Of a DNA stretch of 64,000 nucleotides, positions 24,479 through 35,785 are shown one piece after another (position 1 is the stretch's first letter; the number at the start of each line of letters is the position of its first letter). The position numbers were made by a program, and so were the translations under genes. The notes below the pieces were generated by a model that was not told the origin of the DNA, searched no databases, and saw only the letters and a program-made list of their open reading frames with translations. The stretch spans positions 1,736,001 through 1,800,000 of the forward strand of contig JAKSGN010000035.1 in the NCBI GenBank assembly GCA_024180945.1, in the 5' to 3' direction. The stretch is from Macrophomina tecta. Its lineage: Eukaryota > Ascomycota > Dothideomycetes > Botryosphaeriales > Botryosphaeriaceae.

Positions 24479-25594
24479 CGAGGCAGCTGGCGGCCGCGAC
24501 GCTGGGCCTGAGGACGGAGGATGATGTTTCTCTCTGGCCCCCTCTCCTGCTGCTGCTCCTTCGACACGTCGGCGTGCAAAGATAGTCTAAGACCCAATGC
24601 CTCGCTTGGGGCAGCAGCTGGTCCGGCACCGGATCCGGCGACAAGGATATCGTGACTTGGGGAGGGTGTGGAGCAGAGGTGTTGTGGACGGGCTGGCATT
24701 CGAACCAGAAACAAAGGCGGTCCGGGGAAAGCTCTGATATCTGCGAAGGCCACAGAGACGGCCTGGGACCAGCAGGCGCGGTGGCGCCAGCTTGGTCAAA
24801 GGGAGTGGCTTGTCGTGGGCGAGCAGGGCCCGGGACCTTGGCGGCAGTGAGGCAAAAGCCCAAGCTCTTTCTATCCGGAGTCCGGCGGTGTTTGGGCAGG
24901 GAGCGGCGAGAATGCGAGTGGCCGGAATGGAGGGATTTGCAAAAGCGGAGATGCTACTGGCGCTTGCAGGCAGGCGGGCCGGCCAACCTCGAGCTCGTGT
25001 TGTCTTATCTGATTTTGCATGTGCGGCCGCCGCCTGGCCAGTTCGTCTGCTGCAGCAGTGACGGGGGTGCCGACGCCATGACTGCAGCTGAGCGCTGAGC
25101 GGACGGATGCATCATCACGAGGGGCGTCGTGGAGTTGAGCAGTCATCTGGGCGCGAGGCCGTGAGGCCGCAGGCCTGCGCTGCCTGTGCTGCCTGCCCGC
25201 AGCCCTCTCCAATTGCGGCCTGTGTCCTGGTGGGCGGAGCGCAGCACGCGAGCACGCGCTCATCCGCCGACTCAGATGGATGATATGGCAGGCTGTGCAG
25301 TCAGGCCGGGGTGGTGGTCGCTTAACTGCTGCTTCACCTCACAGCGAGCCTGGCTGCAGCGCGCAGCCTAACGACGACCTCCAGTCCGCCCAGTCGCGCG
25401 CGCGAAGCGTCATCGGCTGCAGCACTCTCACATTCCTCGCTGCTTGCTCCTGCAATGAGTGGCCGCCCGGTGCAGCGCAGACGCAGCAGCTGCTGCTGTA
25501 GTGCCGCAGCCGTAGCACCGTCGCCGCCAAGCTCGCGCCCGCCCGCCCTCCTCCGCCCTGCTCCATTCAAAAGTCCTCCAGCGATCGTCGCATC
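24479..25594. promoter_or_regulatory. Divergent upstream region of the MFS gene and the 780-aa protein gene
   Basis: 1.1 kb of GC-rich DNA between two start codons. Overlapping open frames exist on both strands but none has a recognisable motif. I see no clear TATA box. Confidence 0.45.
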
Positions 25595-27937
25595 ATGGCC
25601 AAAACGAAGGGCCCCGCTGGTGTCTCCTGCTCCCAGTCCGCTCCGCCCTCAGCCTCGGCCCTGATCATCTGCAGAAATAAGCACTGGCGCTACATCTCCT
25701 CGTTCCATGGTCCCTGGCTGCAGCTGCCGCCCGAAATCCTCGAGTCGCTGGCCCACAGCAACTACCAGGCCCCGCGTCCGCGCCCCATCCATCCCGCCGT
25801 CTTCTATGACCTGGTCAACATCCGCAAAGCCGTCGATGAAGCCACCAACCTCGCCGTGCGCGCCACTTCCGGCCTCACCTCTGCCGCCCTGAGCAGCCAG
25901 GCCAATGCTGCCAATGGCATCCTGGGGAGCGCCGCCCAGCTGGGCCTGGGCTATGTGGGCGCTGGCCACAATACGAAACTGAGTCGAGAGCGCAAGTACC
26001 GCATGCGCGAGCTGGCCACCCAGAAGCTCTCGCACGCCTATCGTCTGGACGAGATAGCCGCCAGCGTAGCCACCATGCAGTCCGCTTCCACCCTCGAGGA
26101 TGTCGCCCACTTGGTCCTGCAGCGGAGCGCCGCCGACGCAGACGCCAAGTATGTCCACTTCTTCCACGAGAAGATCCCGTCGCGCATGATGGCCGAGCAC
26201 ACACCGCTAGATCCCCTCAACGACATCATCTCCGAGCGTCCAAGCGACGGCTCCCCTCTGCGCACCCGCGCCCTGACCCGACTGTTCAAGGACGATTATA
26301 TTGGTGCTGCGAGGGACCTGACAGACGGGCTGGCTGTGGCGTGGTACGCCCAGCAGCAACATAGAGCGGGCAATGACCAGTTGGTATTGGCGAAGACAGC
26401 TAGAGGGGAGGCTGAGGCGCGCCGAGCGAATCCACGAGAGTGGAGGGACCCGCCAGTGAAAGAGGAAGACCAGCCGAGTAGCTTGGAGACCCAGCTATTA
26501 TTCCATCGCGCCGGTGTATACTTCACAATGGCCTGCCAGCACGTTCATGCCGCTCTGGAAGGCATCGAGGCCCGGCGGAAGGCGCAAAAGGAGACACTTG
26601 GTCCTGGAGCAGAACTGCCCCCGCTTTCTCCTGGAGAAAAAGAGGCACACCGCGTCCGACTAGAAAATAGGAAGCTGGTCAAGACATATGCAAAACGAGC
26701 ACTAAGAGACTACGTAGCCTTCCTCTCGCACCTCGACTATACCCCTGGCCTTGACCCCGCCATTGCTGAAGCCTTTCTCCACAAGGTGAATGATGCCTCC
26801 AACGGAGTTAGAAGCTCCAAGTCGAGCTACAGGGAGCGGGTGCAGGAACTAACAGACTCACCCTCCAAGACTAATAGGTATTCACCTGATGCCCTAGTTC
26901 CTCACCAGAAGGAAAATAGCCCAAAAGCGAACGCTCACGTCAATTGGTCTCTACCCCCTCCCGACATTTACCAACTTTCCGCCCTCTTCTCCAGCACCCC
27001 ACCAGCAAACCTGCCCACGTATCCGTCATCGCCGCACGTGCGTCCCGATAGCAAGAACACGACCATCAACGCTTTTGCCGAATCCCAAGAAGCTGTCACT
27101 TACCACCCCCTGCTAACCGACGCCCTCCACTCGCTCCTACTCTGCCACGCCCTTGTGCAAACGCCGCCGACCGAACTCCGCCGCCATGCCCATAACGTCG
27201 CCCGCGTCGCCCGCATTTGCGACGGCTACCCCATCTTCCTGGCCGCCCGCTCGCCGGCCCGTGCTGACTGGATCGAGGTCCTCCGTCGCGCCAGCAACTG
27301 GATCGAGCTGACTCAGAGCTGGGAGCAGCTGTGCCGGCCCGCGCCCTTGCCCGGTACCAGCTCAACAGGAAGCAGTAGTAGCAGCAGTGGGGGCAGCACC
27401 AGCTCCGCCGAGCTGCTCCACACGGCCGCTAATGCTACTACTGGTGCGAGTGGTCCCCGCGACGCTGATGAGGCCGAGGCGCAACGCCGTGAGCGCAAGA
27501 AACACGAGGCTATACTTGATGCGCTGGCGGATGAGCGGGTCGTCGATGAGGAGTCTTTCCAGCGCGTGCTGAGGGCGAGGGGTCGGCGTGATCGCGGTGA
27601 TGAGGAGCAGAATGTTGTTGCTGCTGCGACGGCGGCGACGGCGGTTGACGGGCTGCAGACAGATGGGCAGCAGCCGCAGACGCAAAAGAGGTCGCGGCAG
27701 CAGCCTGAGCCGAAGCGCTGGGCGCAGGAGGATGGAAAGGAGTATCCAGTTTCGACGGAGAGGGCAGAAGCGATTGCTCGGTGGGTCAGGGAAGCACCGT
27801 TGAGTGTACGTGAGGGTGGTAAGAAGAGAAAGGGAAAGAAGGGTGCCAGGAGGAAGGAGGGTGCGAAGACCGAGAGTAAGGAGGAGTTGGAGGGGTCGGT
27901 TGAGGGAGAGAGGGTGAGTGAGAAGATTGACGAGTAG
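25595..27937 (+). CDS. Conserved ascomycete protein of unknown function, 780 aa
   Basis: A single 2.3-kb exon starting at ATG 25595. I recall a family of ascomycete proteins with the same N-terminal block (ICRNKHWRYISSFHGPWLQL, PPEILESLAHSNY), sometimes labelled 'histidine kinase group protein'. I see no histidine kinase H-box or ATP-binding motifs to support that name. Visible parts: the conserved N-terminal block (about 25-60); helical segments including LATQKLSHAYRLDEIAASVATM; a TPR-like helical stretch (about 290-400, ETQLLFHRAGVYFTMACQHV); a second helical region (about 500-580); then a disordered tail with Gly/Ser-rich, acidic and very lysine-rich parts (KKRKGKKGARRKEG), which could be a nuclear signal. 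Function is not established. The gene itself is very likely real, given the intact length and conservation. Confidence 0.85.
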   Translation: MAKTKGPAGVSCSQSAPPSASALIICRNKHWRYISSFHGPWLQLPPEILESLAHSNYQAPRPRPIHPAVFYDLVNIRKAVDEATNLAVRATSGLTSAALSSQANAANGILGSAAQLGLGYVGAGHNTKLSRERKYRMRELATQKLSHAYRLDEIAASVATMQSASTLEDVAHLVLQRSAADADAKYVHFFHEKIPSRMMAEHTPLDPLNDIISERPSDGSPLRTRALTRLFKDDYIGAARDLTDGLAVAWYAQQQHRAGNDQLVLAKTARGEAEARRANPREWRDPPVKEEDQPSSLETQLLFHRAGVYFTMACQHVHAALEGIEARRKAQKETLGPGAELPPLSPGEKEAHRVRLENRKLVKTYAKRALRDYVAFLSHLDYTPGLDPAIAEAFLHKVNDASNGVRSSKSSYRERVQELTDSPSKTNRYSPDALVPHQKENSPKANAHVNWSLPPPDIYQLSALFSSTPPANLPTYPSSPHVRPDSKNTTINAFAESQEAVTYHPLLTDALHSLLLCHALVQTPPTELRRHAHNVARVARICDGYPIFLAARSPARADWIEVLRRASNWIELTQSWEQLCRPAPLPGTSSTGSSSSSSGGSTSSAELLHTAANATTGASGPRDADEAEAQRRERKKHEAILDALADERVVDEESFQRVLRARGRRDRGDEEQNVVAAATAATAVDGLQTDGQQPQTQKRSRQQPEPKRWAQEDGKEYPVSTERAEAIARWVREAPLSVREGGKKRKGKKGARRKEGAKTESKEELEGSVEGERVSEKIDE

Positions 27938-29335
27938 TGCTTGGAGGACGAGTTGTCAAGGGGCGGTCAGGGAGGATGACGCATCGTGGCCTATTCTCCC
28001 AGTCGTGATAAGTATTGTTGCATATGAGGTGCATTCTTTGGGAACCTTCTTTTATGGTGTGCTGGAGCTGGGTCGCTGGATGATACCATTAGAACTGAGA
28101 TTAGTGGTTGAGCGAGCAAGAATTTGCTTTCTCCGCGTAGCTTTCGCACGCTGCCGATGAAAATCATGATTCTACCATCTTTGTGGTCTCACGGTCAGTC
28201 ATCCAGCGACGTAGGTGCCTGGCGAGGGAAGCCGTCAAGCCGTTCTAAACGCCGAGGGTAGAGAAAATATCCTGAAGCCAACCAAGGACTGGTAGGCAGG
28301 TACACCATACTCGTACGAAGCATGCGTCCCGCAATAGTGCAAGGTGCGAATGCCCAGACACATACGGCGCAAGCTTGGTAGCATCCTGTTCGGACAGCCT
28401 CGCATTCGCGTGCGACAGCGTCTAATGTTCTGCTCCACCTCTTGTCGTCGCCGAGGTCGTCGACGCTACACGTTTGGATAAGCGCCCGCTCTACAACGGA
28501 GATCTGCGACCGGGGTCAGCGGTAGCCGGGACGCGCCTCCGCTTTGATATTCGAATTTGGAAGAGTTCAGGATTTTTAGGGTCTCATCTTTTTCCTTCTC
28601 TTTTATTCCCCGTTCCTTTTTTTTTTTTTTTTTTTTTGGCCCGGAGTCAAGGGAAGGAATGTCTTGGTGCCTCACGGTGCCTCAAGATGCGGAAGTGGGT
28701 TTCGACATGGTGGGAGCTGTGGGTTCGAGTGGATCTGAAGCGGCAGGAGCTGGCAACTACTTTCAGCCGAGTGCAGTCAGGCTATCGGCTCCGTTTGTGG
28801 GCGTGGCGGAGTATTACGAGTCCGTGGCGTGAAGAGGAGACAGTAAGACGCGTGTAAAACGACACATAAAACAGCACGCTCTATCATCCCCCAGCCTCGG
28901 GACAACAGCGCGACCCCCGGCTTTCATGGTCGCGTCAAAACACTTCCACGTCATAGCTGTGAGACAAAAGGAGCTGTTTGGAAGTGTTACTCGTCGCAAC
29001 CTTTTCGCGGTTATTTTCCTTCAGTGAGCCTGAGAAAGAATAGTGCAAGCATTAAGATTCTCATTTTTTCCTCTTCCTTTGCAATGCAAAAGTTCTCTAA
29101 GGATCGCTTTCTCTCTAGCTAATAGACAACAGGAGGGAAGGAGAAGGACTTTTTATGTACCGGGGACGTCATTAGAAGCCTCCACCTTCAGTAAAAGCGA
29201 TCCGGGGTGCGCAAAGAGGCTTCACACAGAAAACGGACGTAAATAGTAAGAGATGATGGTATATTTCTTCTTCTCCTGCTCTCTCGCTTCCGACCGCTTA
29301 AAAAGAAGGGGGAAATTGCACACTATAAGGCGCGC
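27938..29335. other. Convergent intergenic region with a poly-T tract
   Basis: About 1.4 kb. It carries a 21-nt T run at 28617-28637. The open frames around it translate the low-complexity tract and are not credible genes. Confidence 0.6.
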
Positions 29336-30748
29336 TTAGTTCTTGGGAGCCATGCCGAGGGACTGATTACCACCATTGAAGACGACTGATGAGAGCTGTT
29401 AGGTAATGATTCTGCGGGATTTAATGGACACCAGGCGAGGACTTACCGAACTGAGCCTTGAACATGGTGTCACCGTAGATCTGAAGGCTGGAGCCCTGGT
29501 TGCCCTGGACACCGCCGAAGCAGGTGGTGTTGGCTTGGTCGACAGCAGCAAATGTGACCTGGTCACCGGGGATGACGGCCATGTAGTCGCCGACGGCGAC
29601 GGCAATGTCTGGCATCTTGGCGTCACAGGGGTAGATGAAGCCGCCGGCTTGGGGGTCGTTAACGGCACCCTGAACCTTGGAGTAGTAGGCCTTGGCGACG
29701 TTGTCGTCGACAAGCAGGAGAGAGGTACCGGTGTCTATTACAGAGTTAGCTGTCGAATTCGTTGAGTGAGATTTCATCTGCAGACTTACCAGCAATGGCG
29801 TCGTTGCCAGTGGGGTTGTCAATCTTCTGGCCGTCGACCATGAAGGCCTTGGACGGGAACTGCCAGAAGCCCTGGGCCGTGTTGACGGCAGTGTACGTCA
29901 GAGCACCCTTGAACTTGGTGTTGTCGATAGTACCGAACTCGTAAGTGCCAGTGGTGTCGTTGGTCAGGTCAGCGGTAAAAACGGGCTGCTCAAGGTCGGG
30001 CATGATGTTGTCAAAGAAAGTCTTCTGCTGCTGGGGCTTGACGGTGTTGATCTTGCTGAAGGCAAGTCCAACGAGACCATCGGTGTTGGTGTCCTCAATG
30101 AATGACTGGGAAACAGCGGTAGCCATCTCAATGGCCTGCTTGGTCACGGTTGCGCCGCCAATGTCGACAGTGTCAAGACCAACATTGCCGGCAGCACCGC
30201 TACCATCTCCGTAGGTAATGAGGAAAGTAGCACCGTTCATGGGCTCAAAGGTAGTGCTGTTTGCAGAGTCGTAGGCAGTATGGCCACCAATGGTCTGCTG
30301 GGAGAGCTGCGTGCTGAAGACCCAAAGGTCACTGCTGCCAGAGTCGCTACATTCCCCCCACTTGAGTCAGCATATTGGCAGTCGCATGGGATCTTCATGG
30401 AACTAACAAGTCAAGGTTAAGGGTCTGGCCGCCGATCTTCACAGGTGAAAGAAAGAGAGCCTCGTTGTCCTCGGGCAGGGCGGCGACTTCGCCGTTCTCA
30501 TTGGTAGCGTTTGCAGCAGCAAGGGTCTGGTTCCCGGCAGCAGCTTTCTGGGGCTTGAAGCCGTACTTGCGCATGGCCTTGCGCATGGCTTGGGCACCAT
30601 CTTTCCTCTTGATCTTCGGGTTAAGGCTGCGGGGGACCTTGAACGAGCGAGGCTTAAGAGTCTTCGTAGTTTTGGTGGGAGCGGGCCGCGCAAGGACGAC
30701 GGCGGCCAAGAGAGTGACAAGAAGCAGCAAAAGGCGAAGAGAATGCAT
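29336..30748 (-). CDS. Secreted pepsin-type aspartic endopeptidase (family A1)
   Basis: Predicted secreted acid protease. Exons are 30748-30408, 30346-29790, 29734-29447 and 29385-29336; introns are 55-61 nt; the product is 411 aa, normal for fungal pepsins. The N-terminus is a signal peptide (LRLLLLLVTLLAAVVLA), then a basic propeptide up to about residue 90. The first catalytic motif is DSGSS with D115, created across intron 1. The flap region is FLITYGDGSGAAG. The second catalytic motif is DTGTS with D300, created across intron 2. The family C-terminal strand VVFNGGNQSLGMAP is encoded by the small last exon. The start at 30748 was chosen because it begins the signal peptide; the frame is open upstream. 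Closest in style to endothiapepsin/aspergillopepsin I. Confidence 0.95.
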
Positions 30749-31726
30749 GTTGGGCACGCTTGACCGGCAGGCGTATGCAGGGAAAGAGAAAAAGAGAGGG
30801 CGGTTGCGGTGGCAAGGAAGGGTATCGGATGAATTATATAGGTAAAAAAGGTCTTCCAGAGACAAACGCGACTCTCACCACAAGTGCGCGCGACGAAGCA
30901 AACAAGGGCACAGGCGAACGGAGAGCTGAAAGTGAAGTCTAAGAAACACCGCTTGGAGCCAAGACTGGGCGCAGATGCGAGGTTTATAAATGTACAGATC
31001 AGCAGGCTGTCTAGTTTCGGGAGCAGGGCGCGCCGGGGCCAAGCACGGAAAGCGGCGAGCCCTCGACATGGTGGTGGGATGCAAAACGCAGCAGCATCAG
31101 CAGTTGCTTCATTGGGCGGGCTGTGGGCGGTGGCCAGGCGGAGGAGCAGCCGCAGCAGGCCCCGCTGCAGCGATCACGCACGCTGATTGCCCGGCGCATG
31201 GCGGCGAGACGCGTTGCGTCGAGGCCCTCAGCGTCTCGTGCGGCAGATGTGCTCGCTAGGCGTGCGAGGCGGGTCAGACTCATGCGTCGGCGAGGGCGCG
31301 GGCGGTGGTGTTGAAGGGCGAGCGCCTCTCAGCCGCTCGCGAGACTCGCGGGCGCTTGGCCCTGGTGGATCATCACTTGTTACAGCGCCGGCCAGGGGCT
31401 GCTTCTCACTGGCTCTGCGACACACCAAAGACCAAGCCTGCGTCGCGCCTGCCTTAGCTGGCCGACCTATTGACACACCCAACCCCGTCCGAATTAGCCC
31501 TGCGCCCGCCCTCCCACCCTTCGCCGTCCGTTGCCGCGCCGCAAGGCAATCAGAGCCGCCCTACAGCCTCCGCGCCCCTCTCAAACCCACCTCTCGACCG
31601 GCCCCGCGGGTCGCCCGCCCCAATCCGGGACGACTGCCGTCTGACATTCCGAGGAGCCCCAGGCAACCAGGGCCCGCTGCAGTGAAGCTTGACCCTGAGC
31701 TCTATTCCGCCCCGACAACGCCTACC
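30749..31726. promoter_or_regulatory. Divergent upstream region of the protease and the 125-aa protein
   Basis: Nearly 1 kb, GC-rich beyond about 31000. The frame of the 125-aa protein is open back to 31187, but that part is rich in Arg, Pro and Ala and lacks a better start than the ATG at 31727. Confidence 0.4.
30834..30840 (-). promoter_or_regulatory. TATA-like box of the aspartic protease gene
   Basis: On the minus strand this reads TATATAA, 86-92 nt upstream of the protease ATG, a plausible place for a core promoter element in a regulated fungal gene. Inference from position only. Confidence 0.4.
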
Positions 31727-32104
31727 ATGGCCCATCCGCACGCCGACGAGAGCGCCATCACCGCCCTCCGCACCCAGGTGCTGGCCAACGCCCGCCTGCT
31801 GTACAAGGACCACAAGATGTTCGAGGTCCTCACCTCCAAGGAGCTCGACGGCTCCGAGCTTGTCATGCAGCAGACCTTTGCCTACCTGGTCACCTTTCCC
31901 CATGACGCACGCGCCTTGATCCTCAGCTGCAGCGAGCCGTGCGAGTCTCGGGAGGACGCCCTGCGCTCGCTGCTCGACGACGTCGAGGCCGAGATGGGCG
32001 AGATGATTACCAAGGAGCTGAAGGATCAGAAGATCCCCATCGAGCGGAGGCGCCGCCGCAGGGAGAGGCTGGTCGAGCAAAGCCGTCTGGCCCGTTCTGC
32101 ATGA
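31727..32104 (+). CDS. Small hypothetical protein, 125 aa
   Basis: I do not recognise a named family. The ATG at 31727 has a strong fungal context (CTACCATGG). The product is polar and mostly helical, with a leucine/acid-rich middle (DALRSLLDDVEAEMGEMITKE) that could form a coiled coil, and a very basic end (RRRRRRERLVEQ) that may bind nucleic acid or act as a nuclear signal. No signal peptide or membrane segment. Codon use favours G/C in third positions, as in the surrounding real genes, which supports coding. A longer in-frame form starting upstream is possible but unlikely. Confidence 0.65.
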   Translation: MAHPHADESAITALRTQVLANARLLYKDHKMFEVLTSKELDGSELVMQQTFAYLVTFPHDARALILSCSEPCESREDALRSLLDDVEAEMGEMITKELKDQKIPIERRRRRRERLVEQSRLARSA

Positions 32105-35100
32105 GCGTTGACGAAAAAAGCTTCTCACGCTCCAGGACGAACAAACAGGAAACCGAACACAATGTGCTCGGCATTTCATGGCATCCTCTCGCCGCCATAT
32201 TGAAACCCAGCGCCTCTTCGGGTGGTGGTTTCTGTTCCCAACCGCAGATCAAACTATTGTGACACTGGGCTTCATCCGGTTCTGGCAGCTGGCTGTGGCG
32301 TTGAGGGAAATTGCCCCCGTTTGGATATGCGAGAGTCCTTGCCGTGAGGGCTGGGGTTGGCGTGATTGCCCGCCGAAAATCGTCAGAGCGCCTTTTTCCT
32401 TTTTCATCATGCATTGGGTCTGGACAGTGTGGGGGCATCAATCGGAAAGGGAGGAGATTTTATATGCATATTTGGATTGTGGGATGGTGGGCGGCAAAGT
32501 CGAATGTCCATGGAATATATCTCATCGCTTGGTTGAACGTTCTGTTACCTGTCTTGCACGTGCGAGCTCAACTGTTTGGCGTTTTGCTGCAATTCGCAGT
32601 CTTCATGCGTCTCTAAAGTTTTGCAGGATTTTCTCCATAATCCTGATCCTCTTCATCAACCTCTCCGCCCGCCTTCCTCCCGCCTCGCCTTGACAAAACG
32701 ATTCAGACTTTGCAGATTCAACTGTCAAACCTCTGGTGTTCCGTTTCTCACAGAAGACCAAATCTATCTGACGGTAAGGAGTCCGCACCAAGATACGCTT
32801 CATTTCCTGGTTGATTTAGATAAATATTTCCCCGCCCTGCAGAAGAAACGGCCAGCACCGTAAATATATAATCTACATTGTAGGATAACTTCATGCTTTC
32901 AACTGGACGTTGATATACGCTCATCTGCTCCAATCCATAATGCTTTGTATCTTCTCTGCTCACGTGTAGGTGAGCATTTGGCAAAACTTGGCGTTTGCTG
33001 TACTTGACACAAAGCCTGAAGGTTCAGATTCGCTCAATGCACGCAATTCCCGAAACTCTCGGTGGAAAGCGCCAGGCAGGTGCATGATCGGCATAGACGT
33101 AAACGGGCTCTCGCCAGGTGTCTTCTCGATGTTTTCTGACTCGAGAAGTTCTTTGCTTGGCGACCGCATAAAGTTACTCGTATTCCGCGGCTCGGTGCCT
33201 TGGCGGCTGCTGATTGACCAATCAATCCTCCAGCGCGAAACGGCTCCAATGCTCAACGGATGCATGAAAGACTGCTCCTGATGTACAGTTCATTCATATA
33301 TCATCGAGGAGCATCTACGGCAAGATAGCTGTTTTTCGCAGTCCCTCGATTTTCGCGTGGAGGAACTCGGTGTCTTCTACATTGTGTACCAGGCAATTTC
33401 TTCTATGGCCGCCGCCGAGCAGACTTGTCGGAGTTTCGGAGTCGAGAATGACTGACGCATGACCGCATCAACTTCTCTACTGCGCACAGCGGTGTACTTC
33501 ACAAAATCTGCAAACAGCTCCGTCGAGTCGACTTTCTAGGCTCATTGAGAGCGGACAGCGGTCAAGCGACCAAGAAAACTCCCTTGTCCTCAAGGCTGCT
33601 TGCAGCGGCACGCATAACGTACTTCAGATAAAGGCCGCCGTGGGACCACCACTCCCAACCACCTTTTCGCAGGTTACGCGTAACGCATCACAACGTTCGG
33701 CAGCTGGACTCCGTGCGTGGGACCAAAACCAAGCGTGGCTTGCCAGCCTTCGCTAGCCGTTGTGCAATGCGGAAGCGATCAGCAGTATCAGCACGTTAGC
33801 GACGGCGGACTATTGGAGCGCCTGGAGAAGGCGGCATCCATCGTCCCGACTCTTGAACGAGGCCATGATCGATGGATTGCGAGAAGGTCTTCAAGGTTTC
33901 GACTTCCAATCACAGATAACGCGGCGGGGTAGCGATGGCTATGGCATGCTAACATGCGCCGTGCCGGAGCTGGCTCCTCGGGAAAATGCGCCGTTTGAGA
34001 GTTGCGTTGTGGGTGGATAAATTCAAGCTTGTTATCGGTATTACAGCGTGACAGATGAACCACTGCAAAACCGCATCGTGCGCATCGCGCCAATGATGTC
34101 AGTAGGAGGACAATGGCGCCCCTCCCGCTCGGCAACGAGGTGATCTCATCGACTGCTCCACATGGAAGCCCGCTCAACCCTTGCGAGCTGTCGCGTACCG
34201 AGCCAGCTGAAGGAGGTGCGGAGTTACTGGTGTTGAGAAGAGCCTCTGCCAGCTGGAGGCGGGCTAGACTCGAGGCGCAGTGCAAGACTTGTGGCTGTTA
34301 CACGGCGCCTGCAGCAGAGGTCCAGGTGAGTCGGCGTCGTAAGTATGGTAATCTCCAGGCACGCCAGGGTCGGCGATCGGGCCACGAAGGGTCGGAGCGT
34401 GTTAATCAGGCCGGATGATGTGCGAGTCAGGATCATCTCTTGCGCCAGCCGAGGCAGGCAGGTCATATGTCGTGGCCGCCCAGTTTTCGCATGCTTGGCC
34501 GTCCACGTTGCATGGCACAGACGTTTTCTTCACCGGTTACAACCAAAACAGCAGGCAGAAGTGGAGGCCATAGAGGAGATGGAATCTTCTCTCTCAGGGG
34601 CTCTGTAGGGCCTGCTTTCGTTATTGAAAGAGGATGAAAGCGCTTGATTTATTGCGGCAGAGTGCTCTACGACGTGGTTAGCGTTACTCCACGAGGGGAC
34701 AGCTTTAAAGGCTCGGAGTCAGCATCCAGCTTCGTAAACTCGTTCACAACTAAGAGAGCAGAAGCAAAAGCAAATTGACAGCGTCTAATGCCTATCACTA
34801 CCGCCTATAAGCACCTCAGGCCACCCATAAGCAGCCCATCCCGTCATCGTATTGTGATATACTGCCAGTCTCAGCATTCCATACGCGAGGAGGCACGGTT
34901 GCCAGACCTACCGGCGTATGCCGTGGCCTTTAAATTCTTTTTATTTTTCATCCGGGCGAGTCCGAAGTGCACCAGGCCTCGCGATGACATTCTCGCACAC
35001 ACTGGCAATGTGCAGCAATCGTCTAGGTCGTAGGCGCGCTGGATCTCGCAGACACTCGCGGGTGTCGAGAGTAATGCGGCCACGACATTGCAGCAGTCCA

Positions 35101-35785
35101 ACGGGGAGCGGTAAGCTCAGATCAAAATTGGGCTGCTCTATCGTGGCTGGGCACTCCAGCCACCAGCGCGACCAGGATTCGCGTGCCAGAGTTTGCGTCG
35201 CTCAGCTGGACCGGGGTGCGCGAGTGGAGCGCTGCGGCGATTTGATTGAGCGACAAGACTCATTGCGCATGCGGGCGCTTTGCAGCAGCAACAGCGCAGC
35301 TGTGCAACGACGCAGGCGGCCCGAAACTTGGTTAGCCGCTGGCGGCGGCTGGCAGCTTTCCCCCCGGCCAACTGTCTGGAAAAGTAAGGGACGGCCTATG
35401 ACGACAAGCCGCTGTCCCTGAGTGAGATTGGTCTTAAGAAGAGTGCGCGGCTGCACGCGCCAGATCAGTGTTTATCGCTCCTCCACCCGCACTCCATTGG
35501 GCCGCCGCACGATCGCCCGCTGGCCCCCGTCTCGCCTGTCCATTCTTCTTTTCGCCAGCGCCGTCACAGCCCACGAGCGGCGCCGAAATCACTGGCTCTA
35601 GCGATCTGACACTTAAAACACCACGCCTCGCGACAGGGCCCCCTGCCTGCCAGCCTCTCGCCTTCCTCCACGCCGACCCTTCGAAACTTCCAACACAAAA
35701 CCCACAGGCCCCCACAAAACCAGCCGCGCGCAAGGCTCGGTGGGTCCACTGCGCCTGCCTTGTTCTTCCGCATACCAACACAGCC
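32105..35785. other. Long gene-poor intergenic region
   Basis: 3.7 kb with no gene I can support. Short open frames on both strands (for example 32960-33281 and 33788-34285) mirror one another and lack motifs. I looked for terminal repeats or transposase-like frames and saw none. The final few hundred bases should hold the CSC1 promoter and 5' UTR. Confidence 0.5.
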
